Source: Halomonas sp. LBP4
Lineage (GTDB): Bacteria > Pseudomonadota > Gammaproteobacteria > Pseudomonadales > Halomonadaceae
DNA length: 64,000 nt
Assembly (NCBI RefSeq): GCF_003202205.1
Contig: NZ_PDOG01000004.1
Coordinates: 400,641 to 464,640 of the forward strand
Direction of reading: 5' to 3'
Shown: positions 8,760 through 17,997 of the stretch, in pieces
Layout of the letters: every line of letters begins with the position of its first letter
Position numbering within the stretch: the stretch's first letter is position 1
The notes under the pieces: model-generated
What the model saw: only the letters and a program-made list of their open reading frames with translations
What the model was told of the DNA's origin: nothing
The model's database searches: none
Translations under genes and position numbers: made by a program

Positions 8760-9848
8760 TCAGGCCCCTACCGCTTCGCGCCCTTTCAGGTAGGCGTACT
8801 CGCCCACGTCGCTGAACGGCCGCACCAGCTTCTGGAAGGCCAGGTAGGATTCGTACACCTTGGCCGAATCCGGATCGCTGTCGACCTGCGCCTGGATCGC
8901 CGCCTTGGAAGAGTCATAGAGCGCCGCCATGACGTCATCCGGGAAGGAGCGCAGCTGCACCTCGTGTTCGTTGACCAGGGTGTCCAGGGCCTGGGCATTG
9001 CGATAGGCGAACTCGCTGACCATCGCCAGGTTGGCGGCCATGGCGGCCTCGCGCACCACGTCCTTGAGGTCGTCGGGCAGGGCGTTCCAGGCATCCAGGT
9101 TGACCGTGCCTTCCAGGATCGCACTGGGCTCGTTCCAGGCCGAGGTGTAGTAGTAGTCGGCCACCTGATGCAGGCCGAAGGCCAGGTCGTTGTAGGGACC
9201 GACCCAGTCGGCGGCGTCGAGCACGCCGGTCTGCATGGAGGTGAAGATCTCGCCACCGGGCATGTTCACCGTGGTGACGCCGATGCCGTTCATCGCCTCG
9301 CCGGCCAGTCCCGGCAACCGCAGCTTGAGGCCCTGCATGTCCTCGAGGGAGTTGATCTCCTTCTTGAACCAGCCGGCCATCTGGGTACCGGTGTTGCCCA
9401 CCGGGAACGGCTTGAGATTGTGCTTGGCGTAGACCTCGTCCCACAGTTCCTGACCACCCCCGTGGTAGAGCCAGGCATTGGTCTCGGTGGTGTTCATGCC
9501 GAAGGGCACGGCAGTGAAGAACTGGGAGGCCGCGACCTTGCCGCGCCAGTAGTAGGAAGCGGAGTGCCCCATCTCGGCGGTGCCGGCGGCCACCGCATCG
9601 AATACCTCCAGGGCGGGCACCAGCTCGCCGGCACCGTGCACGCGAATGCGCATGCGACCGTTGGAGAGCTTCTCGATGCGCTCGGCGAAGTCGTTGGCAC
9701 CGGTCCCCAGGGCGGGAAAGTTCTTCGGCCAGGAGGTCACCATGTCCCAGGTGATGGTCTCCTGGGCCTTGGCGGTGGAGACGAAGGGCGCGGCGACGGC
9801 GCCGGCGGCACCGATGCTGGCGGTCTTGAGGAATCTACGACGCTGCAT
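8760..9848 (-). CDS. TRAP transporter solute-binding protein (DctP/TakP type), orphan
   Basis: A 362-residue periplasmic binding protein. The N-terminus MQRRRFLKTASIGAAG is a twin-arginine signal cleaved near STAKA-QE. The GGEIFTSMQTGVLDAADW segment and the conserved Arg in KLRLPG are typical of DctP proteins, and overall character is close to TakP-like 2-oxoacid binders. TRAP systems need DctQ and DctM membrane subunits; neither is adjacent, so partners must be elsewhere. The second of two nearby ATGs is chosen because the GGAG site is too close to the first. Substrate is inferred only. Confidence 0.87.
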   Translation of the reverse strand: MQRRRFLKTASIGAAGAVAAPFVSTAKAQETITWDMVTSWPKNFPALGTGANDFAERIEKLSNGRMRIRVHGAGELVPALEVFDAVAAGTAEMGHSASYYWRGKVAASQFFTAVPFGMNTTETNAWLYHGGGQELWDEVYAKHNLKPFPVGNTGTQMAGWFKKEINSLEDMQGLKLRLPGLAGEAMNGIGVTTVNMPGGEIFTSMQTGVLDAADWVGPYNDLAFGLHQVADYYYTSAWNEPSAILEGTVNLDAWNALPDDLKDVVREAAMAANLAMVSEFAYRNAQALDTLVNEHEVQLRSFPDDVMAALYDSSKAAIQAQVDSDPDSAKVYESYLAFQKLVRPFSDVGEYAYLKGREAVGA

Positions 9849-9944
9849 GACGGGCATGACTCCGAGGTGATTGTTGTGAGCCGCGCCTTCTGTGGCGCGG
9901 TCTGTCCGCCCGTGAGTATGGGTCAGCGCCGATTGGTCCGGCAA

Positions 9945-9978
9945 GCCTCTCCGTTGACGTGCACGTCAACGGAGAGGC
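9945..9978. repeat. 34-bp perfect palindrome between uvrD and the TRAP gene
   Basis: GCCTCTCCGTTGACGTG is followed immediately by its exact reverse complement, giving 17-bp arms with no spacer. It begins 9 nt downstream of the uvrD stop codon. As RNA it would fold into a long hairpin, so it may terminate uvrD transcription. However, the minus-strand sequence after it (TTGCCGG) has almost no U-tract. Confidence 0.8.
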
Positions 9979-9987
9979 GCTCGGCGC

Positions 9988-12195
9988 CTACAGGGGCGTC
10001 AGCTTGGCGAAGCCCAGCACCAGCCACTTGTCGCCCTCGCCCTCGAAGCTGACCTGTACCCGGGCACGCTCCCCCTCGCCCTCGGCATTGAGGATCACCC
10101 CCTCGCCGAACACCGGGTGATGGACCCGCTGGCCCAGGCTCAGGCTGGGCAGGTCGCCGCCGCCGTTGACCGAGGTCTGGCGAGAGAGGCCCACGGCCGG
10201 GCGGCTGGCGGTCACCGGTCGCGAGATCTGCCCGCGCAGGCGCACCTCCTCGAGATACTCCTCGGGGAGCTCGCGCAGGAAGCGCGAGGGGCGCTGGAAG
10301 GTCTCCTTGCCGTGCAGGCGGCGCAGCTCGGCATGGGTCAGGTAGAGCTTGCGCATGGCCCGGGTCAGGCCCACGTAGCAGAGTCGGCGCTCCTCCTCGA
10401 GGCGCCCCGGCTCCTCCAGGGACATGCGGTGGGGAAACAGCCCCTCCTCGACCCCGGCGATGAACACCACCGGGAACTCCAACCCCTTGGCCGAGTGCAG
10501 GGTCATCAGCTGCACGCAGTCCTCGAAGTCGTCGGCCTCGTGGTCGCCGGCATTGAGCGCCGCCTCGGCGAGGAAGGCCTCCAGCGCCACGCCGCCCTCG
10601 CCGGCCTCGGGAGGGTCAAGGGCCTCGCCCTGGGTGAAGGCACGGGCCGCCGTCACCAACTCCTCGAGGTTCTCGACCCGGGCCTGGCCCTTCTCGCCCT
10701 TCTCGCTGCGGTGGTGCTCGACCAGGCCGGAGACCTCGGTGACGTGGTCGATGATCTCGTGCAGCGCCAGCCCGGCGGTATCGTTGTCGAGCCGCTCGAT
10801 CAGGTCGGCGAAGGCCTTGACCGCGGTGCCGGCGCGGCCCCTGAGCGAGGCATCACCGATGCCGTCGTGCAGCGCCTGCCACAGCGAGACCCCGGTGTGC
10901 CGGGCCCGTTCACGCAGGAGCTCCACGGTGCGGGTGCCGATGCCGCGGGCCGGGACGTTGATCACCCGCTCCAGCGAGGCGTCGTCGTCGCGGTTGAGCA
11001 GCAGGCGTAGATAGGCCAGGGCATTCTTGATCTCCAGGCGCTCGTAGAAGCGCTGGCCACCGTAGATGCGGTAGGGGACGCCCTGGCGGATCAGGGTCTC
11101 CTCCAGCACCCGGGACTGGGCATTGGAGCGGTAGAGGATGGCGATCTCGCGGCGGGCGTGGCCCTCGTTCACCTGCTCCCTGATCGTGTCGACGATGAAG
11201 CGTGCTTCATCGAGATCATTGAAGCCCGCATAGACCGAGATCGGCTCGCCGCGGCTGCCGGCGGTCCACAGCTCCTTGCCCATGCGGGCGGTGTTGTGGC
11301 TGATCAGGGCGTTGGCGGCATCGAGAATGGCGCTGGTGGAGCGGTAGTTCTGCTCCAGGCGCACGGTGCGGGTGTCGCGGAACTCCTGCTCGAAGCGGCG
11401 GATGTTCTCGACCCGGGCCCCGCGCCAGCCGTAGATCGACTGGTCGTCGTCGCCGACCACCGTCATCGGCGTCTGCATCCCGGAGAGCAGCTTGAGCCAG
11501 GCGTACTGCAGGGTGTTGGTGTCCTGGAACTCGTCGACCAGCACATGGGCGAAACGCTCCCGGTAGTGGGCGAGCAGCGCCGGGTTGTCGCGCAACAGCT
11601 CCAGGCTCCTCAGCAGCAGCTCGCCGAAGTCGACCAGCCCGCCGCGCTCGCAGGTCAGCTGGTAACGCTCGTAGAGCTCGACCATCTGCCCCATGTAGGC
11701 GTCGCCGTGGACATCGACCTGGTGGGGGCGAAGCCCCTCCTCCTTGCAGCCCGAGATGAACGACTGCACCTGGCGCGGCGGGAAGCGCTCGTCGTCGATG
11801 CGGTGATCCTTGAGCAGCCGCTTGATCAGGCGCAGCTGGTCGTCGGCATCGATGATCTGGAAGTGCTGGGGCAGCCGGGCGTCCTGCCAGTGGGTGCGCA
11901 GCAAGCGGTGGGCGATCGAGTGGAAGGTGCCGACCCAGACGTGGCGCAGCGACAGGCCCAGCAGCGCCTCGAGGCGGGTGCGCATCTCGCGGGCCGCCTT
12001 GTTGGTGAAGGTCACGGCGAGCACCGCATAGGGCGAGAGCCCCTCTGCCTGCATCAGCCAGGCGATGCGATGCACCAGCACCCGGGTCTTGCCGGAGCCG
12101 GCGCCGGCCAGCACCAGCATGTTGCCCTGGGGGGCGCTGACCGCCTCGCGCTGGGCGGTGTTCAGGTGGTCGAGAATCGCCGTGACGTCGTCCAT
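9988..12195 (-). CDS. uvrD: DNA helicase II UvrD
   Basis: A 735-residue superfamily-1 helicase. Visible motifs in order: Q motif LNTAQREAV (11-19), Walker A AGAGSGKT (30-37), motif Ia VTFTNKAAREM (about 60-70), motif II VDEFQDTN (about 222), motif III GDDDQSIYGWRGA (about 250), EQNYRST and LMTHSAKGLEFPVVF in the second RecA domain. The C-terminus has the Tudor-like region typical of UvrD (HHPVFGEGVILNAEGEG). It unwinds DNA in nucleotide excision and mismatch repair. Length matches E. coli UvrD (720). It is monocistronic, downstream of hexR on the same strand. Confidence 0.97.
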   Translation of the reverse strand: MDDVTAILDHLNTAQREAVSAPQGNMLVLAGAGSGKTRVLVHRIAWLMQAEGLSPYAVLAVTFTNKAAREMRTRLEALLGLSLRHVWVGTFHSIAHRLLRTHWQDARLPQHFQIIDADDQLRLIKRLLKDHRIDDERFPPRQVQSFISGCKEEGLRPHQVDVHGDAYMGQMVELYERYQLTCERGGLVDFGELLLRSLELLRDNPALLAHYRERFAHVLVDEFQDTNTLQYAWLKLLSGMQTPMTVVGDDDQSIYGWRGARVENIRRFEQEFRDTRTVRLEQNYRSTSAILDAANALISHNTARMGKELWTAGSRGEPISVYAGFNDLDEARFIVDTIREQVNEGHARREIAILYRSNAQSRVLEETLIRQGVPYRIYGGQRFYERLEIKNALAYLRLLLNRDDDASLERVINVPARGIGTRTVELLRERARHTGVSLWQALHDGIGDASLRGRAGTAVKAFADLIERLDNDTAGLALHEIIDHVTEVSGLVEHHRSEKGEKGQARVENLEELVTAARAFTQGEALDPPEAGEGGVALEAFLAEAALNAGDHEADDFEDCVQLMTLHSAKGLEFPVVFIAGVEEGLFPHRMSLEEPGRLEEERRLCYVGLTRAMRKLYLTHAELRRLHGKETFQRPSRFLRELPEEYLEEVRLRGQISRPVTASRPAVGLSRQTSVNGGGDLPSLSLGQRVHHPVFGEGVILNAEGEGERARVQVSFEGEGDKWLVLGFAKLTPL

Positions 12196-12295
12196 GGTGC
12201 GGGGAAAGCCGGGTCGAAAATGGAGACCCAGCTTAGCATATCGGCCAGCCCAATCATCGAGGCGAGCGGCGCCGGGGACAGGTCGAAGCGGAGGT

Positions 12296-12317
12296 CATTC
12301 GTCAGGGATGACGAATG
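12296..12317. repeat. Short inverted repeat in the hexR-uvrD gap
   Basis: CATTCGTCA, a 4-nt GGGA loop, then TGACGAATG form a perfect 9-bp stem about 70 bp after the hexR stop and 100 bp before the uvrD start. There is no U-tract on either side. It may be an operator upstream of uvrD or a weak terminator of hexR; it does not match an SOS box. Confidence 0.4.
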
Positions 12318-12387
12318 TAGCGCCCAAGGATGGGTTCACAGCGCCTCCGCATAGACCTGTCGCCGGGAAAGCCGCGTCTTCAGGTGG

Positions 12388-13251
12388 CTACGGCTTGCCT
12401 TCCTGCTCGGGAAAGCGCAACGGCGTCAGGCTCTTCTTCACCTCCCTGAGCTGCTCGGCGAGCTTGGGGCCACGGGTCTTGGCCACCCCCACGGCGAGCA
12501 CGTCGACCAGCACCAGATGGGCGATGCGCGAGCTCATCGGGGTATAGATCTCGGTGTCCTCGTGGACATCGATATAGAGCGGCAGGGTGACCTCCTCGGC
12601 CAGCGGCGAGCCGCTGGGGCAGAGCCCGATCACCGTGGCCCCGGCCTCGCGGGCCAGGCGTACGCTGGCCACCAGCGCCCGGGTGCGGCCGGTCTGGGAG
12701 ATGGCCACCACCACGTCGCCATCGCCCAGGGTCACCGCCGACATGTTCTGCATGTGCGGGTCAGCGTAGGCGGCGGTGGAGATCTGCAGGCGGAAGAACT
12801 TGTGCTGGGCGTCGAAGGCCACCGCACCGGAGGCGCCGAAGCCGTAGAACTCGACGCGGTTGGCCATGGCCAGGGCGTTGATGGCGCGGCTCAACGCCTC
12901 GTTGTCGAGCCGGTCACGCACCGACAGCAGGGTGCCCACGGTGGAGTCGAAGATGCTGTGGGAGAATTCCGCCACCGAGTCGCTGTCGTTCATCGAGAAC
13001 TGGGCGAACTGGCTGCCGGTGGCCAGCATCTGGGCCAGCTTGAGCTTGAAATCCTGGAAGCCGTTGCAGCCCAGGGCACGGCAGAAGCGCACCACCGTCG
13101 GCTCGCTGACCTTGGCCTCGGTGGCCAGGTCGACGATGCGCATGTGGATGACTTCCTCGGGGTTGCGCAGCACGAAGCGCGCGACCTTCTGCTCGGAGCG
13201 GCGGAAGTGCTCCATGCGACGTCTCATCTCATCGAACAGGGCGCGGCTCAC
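12388..13251 (-). CDS. hexR: HexR-type transcriptional regulator (RpiR family)
   Basis: A 287-residue regulator with an N-terminal RpiR helix-turn-helix (about residues 1-77, including VSEPTVVRFCRALGCNGFQDFKLKL) and a C-terminal SIS sugar-phosphate-binding domain (about 125-265, with FYGFGASGAVAFDAQHKF and VAISQTGRTRALV). This is the HexR architecture; HexR senses 2-keto-3-deoxy-6-phosphogluconate and controls the Entner-Doudoroff pathway and central carbon genes. Translation begins at GTG, supported by AAGGAG 6 nt upstream. No zwf or edd gene is next to it, so its targets are remote. Confidence 0.88.
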   Translation of the reverse strand: MSRALFDEMRRRMEHFRRSEQKVARFVLRNPEEVIHMRIVDLATEAKVSEPTVVRFCRALGCNGFQDFKLKLAQMLATGSQFAQFSMNDSDSVAEFSHSIFDSTVGTLLSVRDRLDNEALSRAINALAMANRVEFYGFGASGAVAFDAQHKFFRLQISTAAYADPHMQNMSAVTLGDGDVVVAISQTGRTRALVASVRLAREAGATVIGLCPSGSPLAEEVTLPLYIDVHEDTEIYTPMSSRIAHLVLVDVLAVGVAKTRGPKLAEQLREVKKSLTPLRFPEQEGKP

Positions 13252-13523
13252 GCGGGACTCCTTGCTTGAGGGTCGCCGCGCCCGGGGGGCGAAGCGACGA
13301 AAACGATGGCGGGTTCATGGTCACAGTATGCCCCAAGCCGAAGGGCGATGCGCACTGGCCGCGGCATTCTGTCCAAGGGCGGCCCCGGGGCCTTGCGTTG
13401 GCACAGCGTTGCGTCCAATCGGCTCACGTCGTCATCATTCTGTCAAGTGCGGTATAGTAAGAAATGCAGTGTCGCGCAGCGTCCCTGAAGCCGGCACATT
13501 CACTGCAGACAGGAGAGTCGATC

Positions 13524-13724
13524 ATGCGCAATGTCGAACGGTTAACCTCCCTGAAGAGTGAACTTCTCGACATCTTCATGAGCATGCAGGTCGCCGAACA
13601 CGAGCAGCGCTCACGGACCGCCGCCCAGCGCAACCTGCGCGCCCGCCGCGGTATCGAGCTGCACAACGAGTTCAAGCGTCTGTCCCGGGACATCGCCCAG
13701 TTGCCCGAGGACGAGATGCACTGA
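13524..13724 (+). CDS. Small charged protein, possibly PA3496 family
   Basis: A 66-residue hydrophilic protein beginning MRNVERLTSLKSELLD, with AGGAGA 8 nt before the ATG. The C-terminal half is basic and helical (RNLRARRGIELHNEFKRLSRDI), resembling the small PA3496-type proteins of Pseudomonas, which have no proven function. It is divergent from hexR. A TATAGT -10-like hexamer lies at 13453-13458 with only a weak -35, and a strong hairpin follows the gene, so it looks like an independently transcribed monocistron. Family naming is tentative. Confidence 0.6.
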   Translation: MRNVERLTSLKSELLDIFMSMQVAEHEQRSRTAAQRNLRARRGIELHNEFKRLSRDIAQLPEDEMH

Positions 13725-13765
13725 ACGGCCCGACCCATGACGGGTCGAGGGAATTTCCGGACGCA

Positions 13766-13791
13766 GCGAGCCCCGCCAGAGCGGGGCTCGC
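13766..13791. terminator. Bidirectional terminator between the small gene and the NSS transporter
   Basis: GCGAGCCCCG, a 6-nt loop, then CGGGGCTCGC form a perfect 10-bp stem between two convergent genes. A second, shorter GGGG/CCCC hairpin followed by TTT lies just downstream on the plus strand. Confidence 0.7.
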
Positions 13792-13842
13792 AGGGGAACT
13801 TGCCCCCTTTGCCTCAGCCGCTTGCCTCGTACCCCTGAGGCC

Positions 13843-15183
13843 TCACAGGCTCGAGACGAAGACCAGGACCACCCCGATGGGGGCCACGTAGCGTGCCACC
13901 AGGTGCCAGAGCTTCTCGGCACCGCCGGCGAGATTCAGCTCGTCGGCCACGCTCTTGCGCTCCAGGCACCAGGCGACGAAGACGATCGCCCCCAGCCCGG
14001 TCAGCGGCAGCAGGATCTTGCTGGTGAAGGTATCCAGCAGGTCGAAGACATTGAGGCCGAACAGCACCGGTACGTCCCAGACGTTGAACGACATCAGCGC
14101 CGCGATGCCCAGCGCCCAGACCGCCACGCCGCCGGCCAGGGTGGCCATCACCCGGGTCAGCGGAGTGCGCTCCTCGACGAACTCCACCACCGGCTCCAGC
14201 AGCGAGATGGCCGAGGTCAGGGCCGCAAAGGTCAGCAACAGGAAGAACATCAGGCCGAGCACGGTGCCACCGGTCATGTTGCCGAAGGCCAACGGCAGGG
14301 TGACGAAGATCAGCCCCGGGCCTTCGCCGGCGCTCAGGCCGTTGGCGAACACGATCGGGAAGATCGCCAGTCCCGCCAGCAGCGCGATGACGGTATCGAG
14401 GATGATCACCGTGCGCGCGGTACCCAGCAGCTTGACGTCCTCCCCCAGGTAGGAACCGTAGGCCATCATGATGCCCATGCCCAGCGACAGGGTGAAGAAG
14501 GCCTGCCCCATGGCGGCCAGTACCACACCGCCGGTGAGAGCACTCCAGTCGGGGCGGAACATGAAGGCCAGCGCCTCGCCGAAGTGGCCGGTGGTCATGC
14601 CGTAGCCGACCAGCACCAGCATCAGCACCACCAGGGCCGGCATCATGGTGCGCACCGCTCCCTCCAGGCCCTTGGTCACGCCCCGCGCGACGATCCACAC
14701 CACCAGCGCCATGAAGGCCGTGTGCCACAGCAGCAGCACGCCGGGGCTGGCCAGCAGGTTACCGAAGATGGCGCCCACGCCGTCGGCATCCTGGCCGGTG
14801 AAGGTGCCGATCACCGAATTGAGGGTATAGGAAAGCGACCAGCCGCCGATCACGCTGTAGAAGGAGAGGATCAGGAAGGCGGCCAGTATCCCGCTGGCCC
14901 CCAGCAGTGCCCAGGCCCGGGGCTGCCCGCTCCTGCCGGCGAGTTCCGCCATGGCGTTGACGGGATTCTTCTGGGCGCGGCGACCGATCAGCCATTCGGC
15001 GACCAGGATCGGCATGCCGACCACCGCCACGCAGATCAGGTAGACCAGCACGAAGGCGGCGCCTCCGCTGTCGCCGACCATGTAGGAGAAGCGCCAGATA
15101 TTGCCTAGCCCCACCGCGGACCCGGCCGCGGCAAGCACGAAGGTCATCTTCGATGACCACTGCGCGTGTGCGAGTTTCGACAT
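13843..15183 (-). CDS. Sodium-dependent transporter, NSS/SNF family
   Basis: A 446-residue membrane protein with about 11 hydrophobic segments. The first helix AAAGSAVGLGNIWRFSYMVGDSGG is the hallmark of neurotransmitter:sodium symporters (LeuT, Tyt1, MhsT): the unwound GLGNIWRF motif forms the Na+ and substrate sites. Bacterial members of this length usually import an amino acid or similar amine with Na+. Na+-coupled uptake fits a halophile. It is monocistronic, convergent with the small gene to its left. Substrate cannot be read from sequence. Confidence 0.9.
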   Translation of the reverse strand: MSKLAHAQWSSKMTFVLAAAGSAVGLGNIWRFSYMVGDSGGAAFVLVYLICVAVVGMPILVAEWLIGRRAQKNPVNAMAELAGRSGQPRAWALLGASGILAAFLILSFYSVIGGWSLSYTLNSVIGTFTGQDADGVGAIFGNLLASPGVLLLWHTAFMALVVWIVARGVTKGLEGAVRTMMPALVVLMLVLVGYGMTTGHFGEALAFMFRPDWSALTGGVVLAAMGQAFFTLSLGMGIMMAYGSYLGEDVKLLGTARTVIILDTVIALLAGLAIFPIVFANGLSAGEGPGLIFVTLPLAFGNMTGGTVLGLMFFLLLTFAALTSAISLLEPVVEFVEERTPLTRVMATLAGGVAVWALGIAALMSFNVWDVPVLFGLNVFDLLDTFTSKILLPLTGLGAIVFVAWCLERKSVADELNLAGGAEKLWHLVARYVAPIGVVLVFVSSL

Positions 15184-15375
15184 GAATCACCTGTTGTTGT
15201 CTGTATCGATGTGCATTCGTTATTGATCTGTATCAGGCATGAAAATCAGCAATATCACGCTGTTTTATGCCATGAAGACCGCAAATCTATCCGATCATAC
15301 GCTTGATGGCTAGCCATGAGGCAAGAAAGACGCAGCGGCTGTCGGGAGCCACCATCCCAGCCTCGGGTATCGGCC

Positions 15376-16242
15376 TCAGAATAGCCGCTCCTGACGTTCA
15401 CCGGGGAAGTCCGGAAGCGGCGGCAACGAACAGTGTTCGACCAAGCGGGAATGGAGGCGCCGCGCCAGTTCCGGCGCCTGCCGGTTGTCGGGCGTATGCA
15501 CAAGCAGGAAAGGGGTTTTCCCCTGTTTTATCCACAGGGCGAGGCGCTCGATCCAGGGCTGGAAATAGCGCTCATTGATGACCGGATCGACGTGGCCGAT
15601 GAAGCGCACCAGCGGCCTGTCTCCCGTGGAAAGCACGTGTAATGGGCGTTTCGGCTTCTCGCCCCGGGCCTTGAGCAGGCCGGGGTGGTCGCCGGCCGGT
15701 GTGGAGAAGAGTGGCCGCACATCGAGCATCACTCGGTCGGCGCCGTGAGTTATCAACAATCGGTTCAGGGCGATTTCGGCCGCCCCCTTGTGGAAAAATT
15801 CCCTGTGACGCACTTCCACCGCACAGGGAATGCCGGTGGGCCAGCGCGACAACAGGGCTTCCAGCTGGGGTAGCTCATCGACCCCGAAATCCCTCGGCAG
15901 TTGGACCATCAGCGGGCCGAAGCGATCGTGCAGCGGAGCGAGGGCCGCCAGGAAACCGTCGAATTCGGCCTCGACCCCGGCCAGACGCCGCTGGTGGGTC
16001 AGGGCCGCCGGCAGCTTGAAACAGAAGCGGAAATCCGGCGGCGCCTGGCGCGCCCAGTCCGTCACCGTCTCGGCACGCGGCGCGCCGCTGTAGAAGGTGG
16101 TATTGCCCTCGACGGTGGAAAACACCCGGGCATACTCCTCGAGCATGCCGTCGCTGCCACCATGGGCCGGATAGAGGGTGCCACGCCACGCCTGCTTGGC
16201 CCACATGGGCAACCCGAGATACAGTCCGGCCAAACCGGTCAC
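15376..16242 (-). CDS. DUF72 family protein
   Basis: About 288 residues with the DUF72 pattern: LYLGLPMWAKQAWRGTLYP at the N-terminus, YARVFSTVEGNTTFYS, FKLPAALTHQRRL, and a later region with MVQLPRDFG and CAVEVRHREFF. DUF72 proteins have a TIM-barrel-like fold and no established reaction. The start is uncertain: a GTG eight codons into the open frame (used here), a TTG at 16263 and a TTG at 16233 are all possible, and none has a strong ribosome site. It follows the DUF945 gene on the same strand after about 45 bp, so co-transcription is possible. Confidence 0.8.
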   Translation of the reverse strand: MTGLAGLYLGLPMWAKQAWRGTLYPAHGGSDGMLEEYARVFSTVEGNTTFYSGAPRAETVTDWARQAPPDFRFCFKLPAALTHQRRLAGVEAEFDGFLAALAPLHDRFGPLMVQLPRDFGVDELPQLEALLSRWPTGIPCAVEVRHREFFHKGAAEIALNRLLITHGADRVMLDVRPLFSTPAGDHPGLLKARGEKPKRPLHVLSTGDRPLVRFIGHVDPVINERYFQPWIERLALWIKQGKTPFLLVHTPDNRQAPELARRLHSRLVEHCSLPPLPDFPGERQERLF

Positions 16243-16287
16243 TCTTCTGCAACAAAAAGGCAATGGGAAGGCATGAGCACCGACGAC

Positions 16288-17997
16288 TCAGAACTGTCCC
16301 AGCAGCCATTCGCCAGGCTCGCCATTCAGCAACAGCTCACCGTCCTTCAGCTGCAGGTGAATAGTGTAGCGGTCGCCTGCTTCGCGGCGAACGATGCCGA
16401 GTTCCAGCATCGACGCCAGTTCCTCCGCCACCAGGTCTTTGGCCATCGCTTCGAGCGCCTTGCCCTCGGGCGGGGACGTCAGGCCGTTGTACTGCTGGCG
16501 GATCGACTCGCGGGCCACCTTGTGCACCAGCAGCGCAGAGACGTCGGCGCTGAATTCCAGCCGATTGCCCGGCGAGAAGAGCGCCTGCTCGCCAAGGAGC
16601 GCGAAGTCCTGCAGCTGGACATCGGCTTCCAGCGCCATGTCGAGGTCCGCGTCGCCGATGCGTAACGTCACCGGCTTGGCGGCCAGGGTCGAGCGATCTC
16701 CCATCATCGCCATGCCGGCTTCCCCCACCCGCTCAAGCACGGCCAGTGAGGCATCGGGGTCGTCGACCCGGAATTCGTCCATGGCCCGGTAGAACAGGCG
16801 CCAGAGCTCGTCATACCCGGCGCGCTGCAGCTGTCCAAGGCGGGATTCGACATGATACTCCAGCGGTTCCTCCATGCCCTGGATACGCAGATCGCGTGAC
16901 GACAGGCGCGTGACCAACTCGAGTGAAGCCTCCGACTCTGGCTCCAGCCCCAGTTGAAACTGCATGGCGTCGAGCGAGACACCCGGCGAGCCCTTCTCGC
17001 GCATCTCCAGGCCATCGAACGCGAGGCCCAGCTCTCCATACCAGCTGTACTCGCCCTGGCGCGAACCGGTGAACTCGAGCGCCATGCCATCCATCTGCAG
17101 GTACTGATCCGGCTTCTGCCCCTGGAACCCCTCGATGCCAAGGCGCGAGACGATGCTTTCGAAACGCCCCTGGTCGTCGAAATGCAGACCAATATCGACG
17201 GTCTGGTCCTCGATACGGGTATCGAGTGGCTGGTCGACATCGCGGCGCTCCGACAACGTCAGGGAATCGCGGGACTGCAGTCGCAGCTCGCGAAGCACGC
17301 CCGACGAGAAACGCACCAGATGATGCGATGTGGAACTCTCGAACGTGTGCACGGCAGCGGGCTCCTCCAGGCGGGAAGGCCCCATGTGGTGGGTGGCGCG
17401 ATACTCGCCGGAACCGGGGTCGAAGCTGAAGTCACCGCCTCGGTAATCCATGACATAGCGCGTGTTCAGGCCGAGGTCGCTGAGCAGCGGGCCAGCGGAC
17501 ACCGCCATCTCCATGGGTTCCCACTCGCCATGGACGACCCGGTCATAACCGATCCGCGCAGCATAGCGTTGGTTCGACCGGCCACCTTCGAAGGCGACGA
17601 CCTCCCCGACCAGCCACCCCGACACCTCGACATCTCCTTCCAGGCTGGCCATGCCTCCGGTAAAGGGTCCATGGGTGATCCGCTCGCTGACGCCGATGCG
17701 GAACGGCTCTTGCGGCACGTCCAGGTCGGCAAACAGCTGCGCAAGCGGCAGGGCGAATCGTGGATCGAGAATGAGTTCATAGTCGGCACGTGCCGAGAAC
17801 CAACCCCGTTCATACTCGGCATTCTCGACCTGGAGATAGCCCAGTCCCTCCAACTGCTGGAGATACGCGGCATGCTGCTGCTCGATCTGTCGTCCCAACC
17901 AGTTGGGTGCCCCCACCCCGGCCGCGACGACCAGCACCACCAGTAGCATGGCGATCCGTGTCCAGCGGCCTCCCGAACGTCCCTTTTCGTTTCCCAC
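16288..17997 (-). CDS. DUF945 (YdgA-like) envelope protein
   Basis: A 569-residue protein with one N-terminal membrane anchor (MLLVVLVVAAGVGAPNWLG) and a long exported region. The opening IEQQHAAYLQQLEGLGYLQVENAEYERGWFSARADYEL matches the DUF945/YdgA family: an anchored periplasmic protein with repeated beta-rich segments and a C-terminal region ending LLGQF. The family function is unknown. The GTG start has GGGGAA 5 nt upstream. It precedes the DUF72 gene on the same strand, and no other envelope gene is coupled to it. Confidence 0.8.
   Translation of the reverse strand: MGNEKGRSGGRWTRIAMLLVVLVVAAGVGAPNWLGRQIEQQHAAYLQQLEGLGYLQVENAEYERGWFSARADYELILDPRFALPLAQLFADLDVPQEPFRIGVSERITHGPFTGGMASLEGDVEVSGWLVGEVVAFEGGRSNQRYAARIGYDRVVHGEWEPMEMAVSAGPLLSDLGLNTRYVMDYRGGDFSFDPGSGEYRATHHMGPSRLEEPAAVHTFESSTSHHLVRFSSGVLRELRLQSRDSLTLSERRDVDQPLDTRIEDQTVDIGLHFDDQGRFESIVSRLGIEGFQGQKPDQYLQMDGMALEFTGSRQGEYSWYGELGLAFDGLEMREKGSPGVSLDAMQFQLGLEPESEASLELVTRLSSRDLRIQGMEEPLEYHVESRLGQLQRAGYDELWRLFYRAMDEFRVDDPDASLAVLERVGEAGMAMMGDRSTLAAKPVTLRIGDADLDMALEADVQLQDFALLGEQALFSPGNRLEFSADVSALLVHKVARESIRQQYNGLTSPPEGKALEAMAKDLVAEELASMLELGIVRREAGDRYTIHLQLKDGELLLNGEPGEWLLGQF

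Noticed and set aside
15528..15536. Perfect DnaA box TTATCCACA inside the DUF72 gene
   Set aside because: An isolated box in coding sequence, with no cluster or AT-rich element nearby. Similar single boxes occur in mnmG (35485) and mnmE (51992).
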